64,000 nt of DNA from Phocaeicola massiliensis B84634 = Timone 84634 = DSM 17679 = JCM 13223 (GCF_000382445.1 NZ_KB905472.1:2705390-2769389); one strand, 5' to 3'. Shown: positions 46,310-56,475, counted from the first letter of the stretch. Program-made: numbers and translations. The notes: a model not told the origin generated them from the sequence alone.

Positions 46310-48991
46310 ATGAAGCAACGTATTCTACTTTATTATTTAATCGCCTTATTGCTTTTTCCTTTATGCAAAGTACAGGCGACCCATCAACCGGAATTCTCTA
46401 CAGCCGGTTTCTATCAGCTGGCAAATTCCGGTCGCGATGTTTTCTCCATGAATCCTGCCTGGCGTCTGCACAAAGGTGCGGCACCGGGAGCCGAAGCTAT
46501 CCATTTTGATGACCGGAACTGGGAAGTGGTCTCTCTTCCCAACGGTATCGAATATCTGCCGACCGAAGCCAGTGGTTGCATTAACTATCAGGGAGAAGCG
46601 TGGTATCGCAAACACTTCACTCCTGCCGATGCTTTAAAAGGTAAAAAGCTTTTCCTCCATTTTGAAGCCATTATGGGAAAAAGCAAAGTGTTTGTCAACG
46701 GCAAACTGTTGGCCGAACACTTTGGAGGATATCTGCCTGTCGTGGTTGATATCACGAATGCACTGAAGTGGGAAACAGATAACATTATAGCCGTATGGAC
46801 TGACAATAGCAATGACCCCGGTTATCCTCCCGGCAAAGCACAGGATGTACTGGATTACACTTACTTCGGAGGCATTTATCGAGACTGCTGGCTGATTGCC
46901 CATAACTCCGTCTTCATCACCGACCCCAACTTTGAGAACGAAACAGCAGGAGGCGGACTTTTCGTTGCCTACGATAAAGTGTCCGACAACTCGGCGGAAG
47001 TTCTGCTGAAAACCCATGTGCGCAATGAAAGCAAAAAGACCTTTACGGGCGTAGTGGAATATGAACTGCAACAGCCGGACGGACGGCAAGTCGCTTTCTT
47101 AAACGATAAAGTGCAGGTTCGTCCGGGCAAAGCCATTACCTCTAAAGACAAAATCATCGTTAAGAAACCGATGCTTTGGAGCCCCGAAAACCCTACCTTA
47201 TATAATTTAATAGTCCGTATCCGCGACAATGAAGGAAACACGATAGACGGCTATCGTTGCCGAATCGGTATCCGTAGCATTGAATTCAAGGGCAAAGACG
47301 GTTTCTGGCTGAACGGAAAGCCCTACGAAAGTCCTTTGATTGGCGCCAACCGACATCAGGATTTTGCTGTGGTAGGCAATGCAGTAGCCAACAGTATTCA
47401 CTGGCGTGATGCAAAAAAATTACGCGATGCCGGACTGAAAATAATCCGTAATGCCCACTGTCCTCAAGACCCTGCCTTTATGGATGCCTGTGACGAATTG
47501 GGATTGTTTGTCATTGTCAATACTCCGGGCTGGCAATTCTGGAACGACGCTCCTGAATTTGCCCAACGCGTTTACAGTGATATCCGCAATATGGTTCGTC
47601 GCGATCGTAATCATCCTTGCGTATGGCTGTGGGAACCTATTTTGAACGAAACTTGGTATCCGGCCGATTTTGCAAAAAACACACTCGACTTAGTAGCACA
47701 AGAATATCCTTATCCTTATTGTTACTCCGGTTGCGACAGCGAGGCACGCGGCCATGAAGTCTACCCTGTCCTTTTCACCCATCCGGCCAATGCGGACAAA
47801 GACTGGGCTATAAAGAAGCTCGACCCCAAAATCACTTACTTCACCCGTGAATGGGGAGATAACGTAGATGATTGGAATTCTCATAACTCTCCCAGCCGGG
47901 TAGCTCGCAACTGGGGAGAGCAGGCAATGCTTATCCAGGCTTGGCATTATGCCGCTCCCAACTATCCGTACACCTGCTATGACGTGCTTTATCGTACACC
48001 ACGCCAACACGTAGGAGGATGCCTGTGGCATTCATTCGACCACCAGCGCGGCTATCACCCCGACCCCTTCTATGGCGGATTGATGGATGTGTTCCGCCAG
48101 CCCAAGTATTCTTATTATATGTTCCAAGCGCAACGCTCGCCCAAGAAACAAGACCGCTTGTTCGAAACCGGTCCCATGGTATATATCGCTCACGAAATGA
48201 CACCGTTCTCTCCTAAAGATGTAACCGTATATTCCAATTGTGATGAAGTACGCCTTACATATAATAAAGGAGGAAAGAGCCTGACATATACCAAACCGGT
48301 TAGCCGGGAAGGAATGCCGTCTCCAATCATCACATTTAAGGATGTATATAACTTCATGATAGACAAAAACATGTCTATGAAAGAAGGAAGGCAAAAGGAA
48401 GTCTTTCTACTGGCAGAAGGACTGATAAACGGAAAGGTAGTAGCCACTCACAAAGTATGCCCGGCACGCCGTCCTTCCAAATTACTTCTTTGGATAGATA
48501 ATGAAAACACAGAACTGAAAGCCGACGGCTCGGACTTCGTAACGGTTATAGCCGCCATTGCCGATAAAAACGGTAACATCAAACGCCTGAACAATTACTA
48601 TGTGAAATTCCACATCGAAGGTGAAGGACGCATCCTCGGCGGTGCAAACGTGTTGGCAAATCCGGCTCCCGTAAAATGGGGAACAGCACCGATATTGGTA
48701 CAATCTACTCTGAAACCCGGCAAAATAAAGATAACAGCCAGTGTATTATTCGAAGGTTCGCAAATGCCGGTCAGCGCAGAATTGGAACTGGAAAGCAAAC
48801 CCTCGGCATATCCTTTGATTTATGCAAGTGAAGAGGCAGCACTTATCCCAATGAAGTCTGACTCACAATCCTTTCCAATCACAGCCAAATCCCAAAAGGA
48901 ATTGGAAAAGGAAAAAGCTGTAAAAGAGCAAAATGAACGAAAACTGAAAGAAGTAGAGCAACAACAAGCCGATTTCGGCGAGAAAAAATAA
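46310..48991 (+). CDS. glycoside hydrolase family 2 protein, exported
   Basis: 893 residues with a signal peptide (LIALLLFPLCKVQA). GH2 layout: N-terminal jelly-roll sugar-binding domain (about residues 45-200, including NWEVVSLPNG and FGGYLPVVVDIT), an immunoglobulin-like domain, then the TIM barrel with the acid/base NE (Glu447 in LNETWYP) and the likely nucleophile Glu514 in TREWGD. A C-terminal Ig-like domain follows and the last 35 residues are a charged helical tail (KELEKEKAVKEQNERKLKEV). It is a beta-glycosidase (galactosidase or glucuronidase type); specificity is open. Only 5 bp separate its stop from hydB. Confidence 0.9.
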   Translation: MKQRILLYYLIALLLFPLCKVQATHQPEFSTAGFYQLANSGRDVFSMNPAWRLHKGAAPGAEAIHFDDRNWEVVSLPNGIEYLPTEASGCINYQGEAWYRKHFTPADALKGKKLFLHFEAIMGKSKVFVNGKLLAEHFGGYLPVVVDITNALKWETDNIIAVWTDNSNDPGYPPGKAQDVLDYTYFGGIYRDCWLIAHNSVFITDPNFENETAGGGLFVAYDKVSDNSAEVLLKTHVRNESKKTFTGVVEYELQQPDGRQVAFLNDKVQVRPGKAITSKDKIIVKKPMLWSPENPTLYNLIVRIRDNEGNTIDGYRCRIGIRSIEFKGKDGFWLNGKPYESPLIGANRHQDFAVVGNAVANSIHWRDAKKLRDAGLKIIRNAHCPQDPAFMDACDELGLFVIVNTPGWQFWNDAPEFAQRVYSDIRNMVRRDRNHPCVWLWEPILNETWYPADFAKNTLDLVAQEYPYPYCYSGCDSEARGHEVYPVLFTHPANADKDWAIKKLDPKITYFTREWGDNVDDWNSHNSPSRVARNWGEQAMLIQAWHYAAPNYPYTCYDVLYRTPRQHVGGCLWHSFDHQRGYHPDPFYGGLMDVFRQPKYSYYMFQAQRSPKKQDRLFETGPMVYIAHEMTPFSPKDVTVYSNCDEVRLTYNKGGKSLTYTKPVSREGMPSPIITFKDVYNFMIDKNMSMKEGRQKEVFLLAEGLINGKVVATHKVCPARRPSKLLLWIDNENTELKADGSDFVTVIAAIADKNGNIKRLNNYYVKFHIEGEGRILGGANVLANPAPVKWGTAPILVQSTLKPGKIKITASVLFEGSQMPVSAELELESKPSAYPLIYASEEAALIPMKSDSQSFPITAKSQKELEKEKAVKEQNERKLKEVEQQQADFGEKK

Positions 48992-48996
48992 ATATC

Positions 48997-50904
48997 ATGA
49001 AAATCCTGTCTACCCATGACTTGCAAGCCATCATGCAGAGGGCAGAAAATGCGCTCCGCTTGCGTGAGCAAAGCAACAAAAAGATTGCCGAGAAGAGTTG
49101 TGGCCTTACCATAGGCACCGACCACCTGCAAATCCTTGTTTGTGGAGGAACCGGCTGCACTGCTTCTTCCGGCCATCTCATTGCCGAACATCTCCAAAAG
49201 GCATTGGAACAGTACAATATTGTCCATCAAGTGGAAGTTATCACCACCGGATGTTTCGGCTTTTGTGAAAAAGGACCTATAGTCAAAATCATTCCCGACA
49301 ATACCTTTTACATACGGGTTACCCCCGAAGATGTTGACGAAATTATCACGAAACACATTATCAATGGTCACCGAGTGGAACGACTTCTCTATATCGACCC
49401 GAAAACCGAACGTGTTGTGAGCGACTCCAAGCACATGGATTTTTATAGAAAACAACAACGCATCGCATTGCGCAACTGTGGTTTCATCAACCCGGAAAAT
49501 ATAGAGGAATATATTGCCCGCCACGGTTATCTTGCTTTGGCAGACAGTTTGCTCCATAAGCAACCGATAGATGTCATCGGGGTTATCAAACGTTCCGGAC
49601 TGCGCGGACGCGGAGGTGGAGGCTTCCCTACCGGGCTAAAATGGGAGTCTGCTCACAAACAAGCCGCTGATACCAAATATGTTGTTTGCAATGCCGATGA
49701 AGGCGACCCCGGGGCTTTTATGGATCGTTCTATCATGGAAGGAGACCCTCATTCCATTGTAGAAGCCATGACTATTTGCGGATACGCCATCGGTTCCCGA
49801 CAAGGGTTGGTTTATATCCGTGCCGAATATCCTCTCGCCATTCAGCGGCTTAAGACTGCTATTGCCCAAGCACGTGAATATGGTTTGCTGGGTGAAAGAA
49901 TTTTAGGAACAGATTTCTGCTTTGATATAGAAATCCGCTACGGAGCCGGTGCATTTGTCTGTGGTGAGGAAACTGCTCTCATCCATTCAATGGAAGGAAA
50001 TCGGGGAGAACCGACTTTGAAACCTCCTTTCCCCGCAGAAGCCGGCTATTTAGGTAAGCCAACCAATGTGAACAACGTGGAGACTCTGGCAAATATCCCC
50101 ATCATCCTGACAAAAGGAGCCGAATGGTTCTCCTCTATCGGCACAGAACGGTCAAAAGGAACGAAAGTATTTGCCCTGGCAGGAAAAATAAATAATGTAG
50201 GCCTGATAGAAGTACCAATGGGAACAACCTTGCGCGAAGTAATCTACGACATCGGCGGAGGTATTAAAGGTGGAAAGAAATTTAAAGCGGTACAAACCGG
50301 AGGACCTTCGGGCGGCTGCCTCACAGAAAAACATCTTGATACACCGATTGATTTTGACAATTTACTTGCTGCAGGTTCCATGATGGGCTCGGGAGGAATG
50401 ATCGTAATGGACGAAGATGACTGCATGGTGTCCGTTGCCCGCTTCTATCTCGATTTCACCGTAGAAGAATCTTGTGGGAAATGTACACCCTGCCGCATCG
50501 GAAATAAGCGATTGCTGGAAACATTAAACAGAATAACACAAGGGTGTGGAACAGAGAAAGACCTTGAAACGCTGTCTACTCTCGGGCATGTCATCAAGGA
50601 TACGGCTCTCTGCGGACTGGGGCAGACTTCCCCCAATCCTGTACTCTCGACATTAAATAACTTTTATGATGAATATCTGGAACATGTCAAAGACAAGACC
50701 TGCCGTTCCAAACAGTGTAAGGCTTTGCTCACCTACAGCATCAATCCTGAGAAATGTATCGGTTGTCATCTATGTTTCAAGCATTGCCCCGCCGATGCCA
50801 TTATAGGAGACGTGCGGAAACCCCACGTTATAGACCCGAACAAGTGCATCAAATGTGGCATGTGCATGGCACGCTGCAAGTTTAAAGCCATCAATGTTTG
50901 TTAA
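48997..50904 (+). CDS. hydB: NADH-dependent [FeFe] hydrogenase, NuoF-like flavin subunit
   Basis: 635 residues. It has an N-terminal thioredoxin-like [2Fe-2S] domain (CGGTGCTASSG ... CFGFCEKGP), the FMN/NADH domain (GRGGGGFPTGLKWE and GAGAFVCGEETALIHSMEG), a 4Fe-4S site (CGKCTPCR) and a C-terminal 2[4Fe-4S] ferredoxin domain (CIGCHLCFKHCP and CIKCGMCMARCK). This is the HydB layout of electron-bifurcating hydrogenases: it takes electrons from NADH and, with HydA and HydC, may combine them with ferredoxin electrons to make H2. Cytoplasmic. It lies in an operon with hydA and hydC and possibly the upstream GH2 gene. Confidence 0.93.
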   Translation: MKILSTHDLQAIMQRAENALRLREQSNKKIAEKSCGLTIGTDHLQILVCGGTGCTASSGHLIAEHLQKALEQYNIVHQVEVITTGCFGFCEKGPIVKIIPDNTFYIRVTPEDVDEIITKHIINGHRVERLLYIDPKTERVVSDSKHMDFYRKQQRIALRNCGFINPENIEEYIARHGYLALADSLLHKQPIDVIGVIKRSGLRGRGGGGFPTGLKWESAHKQAADTKYVVCNADEGDPGAFMDRSIMEGDPHSIVEAMTICGYAIGSRQGLVYIRAEYPLAIQRLKTAIAQAREYGLLGERILGTDFCFDIEIRYGAGAFVCGEETALIHSMEGNRGEPTLKPPFPAEAGYLGKPTNVNNVETLANIPIILTKGAEWFSSIGTERSKGTKVFALAGKINNVGLIEVPMGTTLREVIYDIGGGIKGGKKFKAVQTGGPSGGCLTEKHLDTPIDFDNLLAAGSMMGSGGMIVMDEDDCMVSVARFYLDFTVEESCGKCTPCRIGNKRLLETLNRITQGCGTEKDLETLSTLGHVIKDTALCGLGQTSPNPVLSTLNNFYDEYLEHVKDKTCRSKQCKALLTYSINPEKCIGCHLCFKHCPADAIIGDVRKPHVIDPNKCIKCGMCMARCKFKAINVC

Positions 50905-50956
50905 CCCAGGACACACAACAACCTAAATTTCAATCCTGTATTTCAACTCTTAAAGA

Positions 50957-52732
50957 ATGAATATTATGGAAGAACAGCAAATAACCCTGCAGATAGACCA
51001 TCATTTTATTACCGTTCCTGCCGGCACCACCCTATTGGAAGCTGCACGTAAGATAGGGATTGATATACCTACCCTGTGCCACATCAACCTGAAAGGAACC
51101 TGCATTAAAAATAATCCCGCTTCCTGCCGGATCTGTGTAGTAGAAGTAGAAGGACGAAAAAATCTCGCACCCGCTTGCGCCACCCGCTGCACTGACGGTA
51201 TGGTCGTCCGCACTAGTACCCTGCGCGTGATGAATGCCCGTAAAATAGTGGCCGAACTCATTCTTTCCGACCATCCCAATGAATGCCTCACCTGCCCCAA
51301 ATCCGGTAATTGCGAATTGCAGAATCTTGCCCTCCGCTTCAATATCCGCGAAATGCCGTTTAACGGTGGCGAACTTTCGCCCCGGAAGCGAGAAGTTACT
51401 TCATCCATTGTACGCAATATGGATAAATGCATCTTTTGCCGCCGTTGCGAGAGTGTATGCAACGACGTACAAACCGTGGGAGCATTAGGAGCTATCCGCC
51501 GAGGCTTCAATACAACCATCGCACCTGCTTTTGACAAAATGATGACAGACAGCGAATGTACTTATTGTGGACAGTGCGTAGCTGTATGTCCGGTTGGCGC
51601 ACTCACCGAACGTGACCATACCAACCGACTGATAGAAGATCTGTCAAATCCTGATAAAATAGTTATCGTACAGACAGCTCCCGCCGTCCGTGCCGCCTTG
51701 GGAGAGGAATTCGGTTTACCAGCCGGAACATTGGTTACCGGAAAGATGGTTTATGCCTTGCGCGAACTCGGCTTTAATTATGTATTCGATACTGACTTTG
51801 CCGCCGATCTCACCATTATGGAAGAAGGCTCTGAAATACTCAACCGACTCACGCGCTACTTAAATGGCGACCGTTCTGTCCGCCTACCTATTCTTACCTC
51901 CTGCTGTCCGGCCTGGGTAAACTTCTTCGAGCATCAATTCCCCGATATGCTTGACATTCCTTCTACTGCCCGTTCACCACAACAGATGTTCGGTTCGATA
52001 GCAAAAACCTATTGGGCAGAAAAGATGGGTATCCCACGAGAGAAGTTGGTGGTTGTCTCTATCATGCCTTGCCTCGCCAAAAAATACGAATGTGACCGGG
52101 ATGAATTTAAAACAAACGGTAACCCTGATGTAGACTACTCTATCTCTACCCGTGAATTAGCCCGACTTATCAAACGCGCCAACATCGGTTTCACTCTGTT
52201 ACCTGATTCCGAATTCGACAATCCGATGGGAGTCTCGACAGGGGCCGGTGTCATTTTCGGAACCACCGGCGGAGTAATGGAAGCCGCCCTTCGTTCCGTC
52301 TATGAAATCTATACGGGTCATCCTCTGCAAAATGTCAACTTTGAACAAGTGCGCGGACTAAACGGAGTTCGTCGTGCTACAATTGATTTGAACGGTTTCG
52401 AGTTAAAAGTGGGTATTGCTCACGGATTAGGCAACGCACGTCATTTATTGGAGGACATCCGCAACGGACACAATAAATATCATGTAATCGAAATCATGGC
52501 ATGTCCCGGAGGCTGTATCGGCGGAGGCGGACAGCCGCTTCATCATGGCAATTCAGAAGTGCTCTACGCCCGTGCCAATGCACTCTATCGTGAAGATGCC
52601 GGCAAACCGATTCGCAAATCGCACGATAATCCGTATATCAAAACACTATACGAAGAATATCTCGGCAAACCCTTGAGCGAAAAATCGGAGAAGTTACTAC
52701 ATACACATTACTTTAACAAATCCATTGACTAA
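50957..52732 (+). CDS. hydA: [FeFe] hydrogenase catalytic subunit
   Basis: 591 residues (an ATG 3 codons in is an alternative start). The N-terminal [2Fe-2S] domain has CHINLKGTC and CRICVVEVEG; then comes the His-ligated 4Fe-4S site HPNECLTCPKSGNC, a 2[4Fe-4S] domain (CIFCRRCESVC, CTYCGQCVAVCP), and the H-cluster domain with all three signatures: TSCCPAW (Cys316), MPCLAKKYE and MACPGGCIGGGGQP. This is the domain order of the NADH-linked trimeric (group A) enzymes. It reduces protons to H2 (or the reverse), and its 2Fe subcluster is installed by HydE/F/G; hydF lies at the start of the window. Confidence 0.96.
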   Translation: MNIMEEQQITLQIDHHFITVPAGTTLLEAARKIGIDIPTLCHINLKGTCIKNNPASCRICVVEVEGRKNLAPACATRCTDGMVVRTSTLRVMNARKIVAELILSDHPNECLTCPKSGNCELQNLALRFNIREMPFNGGELSPRKREVTSSIVRNMDKCIFCRRCESVCNDVQTVGALGAIRRGFNTTIAPAFDKMMTDSECTYCGQCVAVCPVGALTERDHTNRLIEDLSNPDKIVIVQTAPAVRAALGEEFGLPAGTLVTGKMVYALRELGFNYVFDTDFAADLTIMEEGSEILNRLTRYLNGDRSVRLPILTSCCPAWVNFFEHQFPDMLDIPSTARSPQQMFGSIAKTYWAEKMGIPREKLVVVSIMPCLAKKYECDRDEFKTNGNPDVDYSISTRELARLIKRANIGFTLLPDSEFDNPMGVSTGAGVIFGTTGGVMEAALRSVYEIYTGHPLQNVNFEQVRGLNGVRRATIDLNGFELKVGIAHGLGNARHLLEDIRNGHNKYHVIEIMACPGGCIGGGGQPLHHGNSEVLYARANALYREDAGKPIRKSHDNPYIKTLYEEYLGKPLSEKSEKLLHTHYFNKSID

Positions 52733-52752
52733 CCTCTTAAATATAGAAAACA

Positions 52753-53229
52753 ATGTCTGAAATAAAACTTGCCTGTGAAGTGGCAGAACAAGTCAAAGCT
52801 ATTTGCGACAAACATGGAAATCTTCCCGGTGAACTGATCAACATTTTACATGAAGCCCAACATCTGCAAGGTTATCTGCCGGAGGAGATGCAACGTCTCA
52901 TCGCTCATAAATTGAATATCCCTGTATCCAAAGTATATGGCGTAGTCACTTTCTATACCTTCTTTACCATGACACCCAAAGGAAAATATCCTATCTCCGT
53001 TTGTATGGGAACTGCTTGCTATGTACGCGGCTCAGAAAAATTATTGGAAGAATTTAAGCGTGTCTTAGGTATCGAAGTAGGTGAGACAACTCCCGATGGA
53101 AAATTCTCATTGGACTGCCTGCGATGTGTAGGGGCTTGCGGATTAGCACCGGTAGTAATCATCGGTGAAAAAGTATACGGTCGTTTGCAATCGGTAGATG
53201 TAAAGAAGATAATTGAAGATTTGGAATAA
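52753..53229 (+). CDS. hydC: NuoE-like [2Fe-2S] subunit of the [FeFe] hydrogenase
   Basis: 158 residues. An N-terminal helical part (HEAQHLQGYLPEEMQ, then VYGVVTFYTFFT) is followed by a thioredoxin-like domain with the four cluster cysteines: CMGTACY and CLRCVGACGLAP. This is the NuoE/HydC subunit that works with the flavin subunit HydB. It follows hydA by 20 bp and closes the operon. Confidence 0.94.
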   Translation: MSEIKLACEVAEQVKAICDKHGNLPGELINILHEAQHLQGYLPEEMQRLIAHKLNIPVSKVYGVVTFYTFFTMTPKGKYPISVCMGTACYVRGSEKLLEEFKRVLGIEVGETTPDGKFSLDCLRCVGACGLAPVVIIGEKVYGRLQSVDVKKIIEDLE

Positions 53230-53318
53230 ACCGGAAGCCTTTTTCAACGACATTATTGAGCCTTTTACCACCAAAAACTCTTAATTCGTCGAAAAAAGCC
53301 TTTCTTTCATTGAATAGA

Positions 53319-53350
53319 TTTGAAAAGACTACAAATTACATTTACCTTTG
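53319..53350 (+). promoter_or_regulatory. promoter of the fimbrillin-like lipoprotein gene
   Basis: TTTG (53319-53322), 20 bp, TACCTTTG (53343-53350): a near-ideal Bacteroides promoter 35 bp before the ATG. Confidence 0.75.
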
Positions 53351-53384
53351 CTGATTGAAATAAAAAACTTGCAAAAGCAAAACT

Positions 53385-54941
53385 ATGATGAAAAAGGCAA
53401 AAACATTTCTCCTTTTAGGCATTACATTGTGCATGTTCGGATGCAGCGATGATGATGATGACAAGTCGAATACGACATCTACTGTTCCTTTCTCTTTAAC
53501 AGCTTCTCTGGAAGTGCGCAACGATGCTGCAACAACTCCGGGTATGCTGCAAGGCAATTGGAATGAAGGTACAAAACTGGCAGCCATGCACTCCGGCTTG
53601 ACAGGAGTAAAGAAAAGTATCTTCACCCTGTCATCCACTTCTACCGACCTGTTTACCGGAGACATCTCGAATAAAGTAAAAAGTGATAAAGAAATCGCAG
53701 TATTTTATCCGGCTGATGCCATTACAGCAAACAGCAGTGATACATTGACCCAACAACTGAGTCTTGCCAATCAGGACGGAACATTGGCAGGAGTGGCAAA
53801 TTATGATTATTCATGGGCTTTGTGCAAAGTGAATATGACTGCACAGTCGGGCTCGGGCAGTTGCGAAATGAAGAATCTGATGACCATCGGTAAATTTGAG
53901 TTTACTACCGATGGAAGCACACTGCTGAATGACATCTCACGCATCACTGTGACAGCCACTTCGGGAAAGCTTTACTCCAATGCAACCTTAAAGTTGAAAG
54001 ATGGAGAATTCAGTAACACCACAGAAGGAAGCTTTACTATCAAGAATGATGCCGGATTACCGGGTAGTGCTTATATTTCTTTCTTCCCTTCGGAAGCACA
54101 ACTACATTTCACCTTGGTAACCAATGCAGGTAACATATATGAAGCCTCAACAACAGAAAGCATTACATTGGAAAAAGGAAAGTATTATGCTTCTGCTGCC
54201 CTTACTTGCACTCCGGTAGCTCCTGCCAAAGTAGGCGATTACTATTATAGCGACGGTACTTATTCTACGGAAATGAATGAAGAAAAGACATGTATCGGTA
54301 TTGTTTATGCCCTGAACGATAAAAATGGTAATCTAGACAAAACCCTCACCACATCTCCTTACGGACGTATCGTGGCACTAACCAATGCGCGAAACAAAGT
54401 GAGATGGGCAAGTAAATCGGAGGATATCGAAGGATTGAAAAACGATACTATTATCAATGGCACACAGCAAATCGGTTGTCTGCCCTATTTTAACGGTACT
54501 GCAGATTCCTATTTCTCCGATAATGCTGAAGAACAAATCAAAGGAACTACCATTAATACAGAAACAGGATTGATTACCGCCTGGCCGTCGGAAGGCATCC
54601 TGAGCGACTTCAATGGAGCAACAAATACATCTTATATCAACAAAAGCACCTCTACTTATCCGGCAGGAAGTTATTGCTACCAATACAGCAAACCCGGAAA
54701 AGGAGCAGGCGAATGGTATCTGCCGGCAGTGGGCGAACTGGCACTGCTTTGGGAGTTACATCATGCCGGTGTGATATGTAACGCCAAGCAGGAATGTTTC
54801 AAAGATTTCGACCAGCAGAGTTATTGGACTTCTTCGGAAGGCAATAAAAACAAAGCATGGTATTTGAACTTCTTCAGTGGAATATTAATGGCAAACAGCA
54901 AAGGAAGTACTTACAATACACGCCCGGTAGCTATGTTCTAA
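53385..54941 (+). CDS. surface lipoprotein: fimbrillin-like domain plus DUF1566-type C-terminal domain
   Basis: 518 residues. The lipobox is FGC and the mature N-terminus is CSDDDDD, the SDDDD-type signal that sends Bacteroides lipoproteins to the cell surface; it is encoded by a GAT/GAC run. Residues about 30-270 look like a fimbrillin-family domain (PFSLTASLEVRND, EIAVFYPADAI, GKYYASAALTCTPV). Residues about 280-518 end with SYWTSSEGNKNKAWYLNFFS and RPVAMF, the pattern of the DUF1566 (Lcl C-terminal) domain. It may be a tip or anchor protein of a fimbria-like structure or an adhesin. It stands alone with its own promoter. Confidence 0.75.
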   Translation: MMKKAKTFLLLGITLCMFGCSDDDDDKSNTTSTVPFSLTASLEVRNDAATTPGMLQGNWNEGTKLAAMHSGLTGVKKSIFTLSSTSTDLFTGDISNKVKSDKEIAVFYPADAITANSSDTLTQQLSLANQDGTLAGVANYDYSWALCKVNMTAQSGSGSCEMKNLMTIGKFEFTTDGSTLLNDISRITVTATSGKLYSNATLKLKDGEFSNTTEGSFTIKNDAGLPGSAYISFFPSEAQLHFTLVTNAGNIYEASTTESITLEKGKYYASAALTCTPVAPAKVGDYYYSDGTYSTEMNEEKTCIGIVYALNDKNGNLDKTLTTSPYGRIVALTNARNKVRWASKSEDIEGLKNDTIINGTQQIGCLPYFNGTADSYFSDNAEEQIKGTTINTETGLITAWPSEGILSDFNGATNTSYINKSTSTYPAGSYCYQYSKPGKGAGEWYLPAVGELALLWELHHAGVICNAKQECFKDFDQQSYWTSSEGNKNKAWYLNFFSGILMANSKGSTYNTRPVAMF

Positions 54942-54966
54942 ACACAAGCTATCAGATACTAAAAAA

Positions 54967-55117
54967 GGGAGTGTGTCAAAACTAAACCGGCCAATCCAAT
55001 TGTCAGCTGTAGGGGCAGGGTTTGCCTGCCCGAAGACACAAAGCAAACTGTTTTCGGGCGAGCGAACCTCGCCCCTACGAACTAAACGACAGCATTATCC
55101 ACGTTTTGACACACCCC
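54967..55117 (+). repeat. 151-bp MITE-like repeat, copy 2
   Basis: Near-identical to the reverse complement of 16711-16860. Terminal inverted repeats GGGAGTGTGTCAAAAC and GTTTTGACACACCCC, with internal arms GTAGGGGCAGGGTTTGCC ... GGGCGAGCGAACCTCGCC. It lies between the convergent lipoprotein and helicase genes. Confidence 0.85.
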
Positions 55118-55143
55118 GTTTAAAAAAAAATATAATCAATACA

Positions 55144-56421
55144 CTATCTTCCCGAAGCTGCCGCCGGTTTCTTATTCTGCATCTGTTTCTTTCTGCGCCA
55201 ATAGTCACCGTTACTCTTGCTTCCGCGATATACTTTATTTGTCTTTGCCTTTTCTTTTATCTCTTCTGCCTTTTCTTTTCGAAGCAGCACACCGGAAGTG
55301 GAAATAAAAGGATGCTCTTTCACCACAGGTATTTCCAATCCGATTAACTTTTGTATATCTTTCAAATAAGCCAACTCTTCCGATTCACAAAAAGAGATAG
55401 CCACCCCATCGTGTCCGGCACGTCCGGTTCTGCCAATGCGATGTACATACGTTTCCGATATATTAGGCAACTCATAATTAATAACATGAGAAAGCAGATT
55501 AACATCAATACCTCTGGCAGCAATATCGGTTGCAATCAGTACACGGGTTGACCGGTCCTTAAAATTATTCAATGCACGCTGACGCGCATTCTGCGACTTG
55601 TTTCCATGGATAGCTTCCGCCACCACACTATTCTTATTCAGTATCTTTGCCAACTTATCCGCTCCATATTTAGTACGCGTGAAAATCAGTACTGACTCTA
55701 TTGATTTATCTTTCAGCAAATAGAGTAACAAATCCTTTTTTTCGTTTTTCTCTACGAAGTAAACGCTTTGCTGAATGGTATCCACTGTAGATGAAACAGG
55801 AGTCACTTCCACCTTTTCCGGAGACGTAAGAATAGAGTTTGCCAATTTTTCTATCTCAGGTGGCATGGTTGCAGAGAAAAAAAGTGTCTGCCGCTTATCG
55901 GGAATCAGTTTCAATACTCGCTTTATATCATGTATAAAGCCCATATCCAACATACGGTCTGCTTCATCAAGCACAAAATAATCGAGCCCTTTAAGGGAAA
56001 TATATCCTTGCGCCTGCAAGTCGAGCAAACGTCCCGGAGTAGCAATCAATACCTGTACTCCCCTTTTCAATGCATCTATTTGTGGTTTCGGAGGAACTCC
56101 TCCAAAAATTACCGTATGCTTTACGCGCGTATACCGAGCATACGCATCAAAGCTCTCGCCTATCTGAATGGCCAGTTCTCGCGTGGGAGTAAGTATCAAT
56201 GCCTTGATACCTTTCTTACTATCTGATTGATAAAGTCTCTGGATAATGGGGATGGCAAAAGCTGCCGTTTTTCCTGTTCCTGTCTGCGCACATCCCAGTA
56301 AATCTTTACCTTTTAATAATACCGGAATTGCTTGTTCCTGAATGGGGGTCGGCGTTGTATAGCCGGTTTGTTCTAAAGCCTTCAATATCGGCTCTATAAG
56401 ATCTAATTCTTTAAATATCAT
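55144..56421 (-). CDS. DEAD-box RNA helicase, RhlE-like
   Basis: 425 residues with the full DEAD-box set: Q-motif TPIQEQAIP, AQTGTGKT, PTRELA, TPGRL, DEAD (VLDEADRMLD), SAT, and HRIGRTGRAG in the second domain. The C-terminal tail is basic (KSNGDYWRRKKQMQNKK), as in RhlE-type helicases acting on ribosome assembly or RNA decay, especially in the cold. A TATCTTTG -7 box on the minus strand (56468-56475) precedes it. Confidence 0.94.
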   Translation of the reverse strand: MIFKELDLIEPILKALEQTGYTTPTPIQEQAIPVLLKGKDLLGCAQTGTGKTAAFAIPIIQRLYQSDSKKGIKALILTPTRELAIQIGESFDAYARYTRVKHTVIFGGVPPKPQIDALKRGVQVLIATPGRLLDLQAQGYISLKGLDYFVLDEADRMLDMGFIHDIKRVLKLIPDKRQTLFFSATMPPEIEKLANSILTSPEKVEVTPVSSTVDTIQQSVYFVEKNEKKDLLLYLLKDKSIESVLIFTRTKYGADKLAKILNKNSVVAEAIHGNKSQNARQRALNNFKDRSTRVLIATDIAARGIDVNLLSHVINYELPNISETYVHRIGRTGRAGHDGVAISFCESEELAYLKDIQKLIGLEIPVVKEHPFISTSGVLLRKEKAEEIKEKAKTNKVYRGSKSNGDYWRRKKQMQNKKPAAASGR

Positions 56422-56467
56422 TTGAAATTATTAAGCAGGCCTCACGGCCTTTCTATTTGTTATTCTA

Positions 56468-56475
56468 CAAAGATA
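56468..56475 (-). promoter_or_regulatory. -7 box of the DEAD-box helicase gene
   Basis: TATCTTTG on the minus strand, 47 bp before the start codon; -33 region only weakly matching. Confidence 0.5.
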
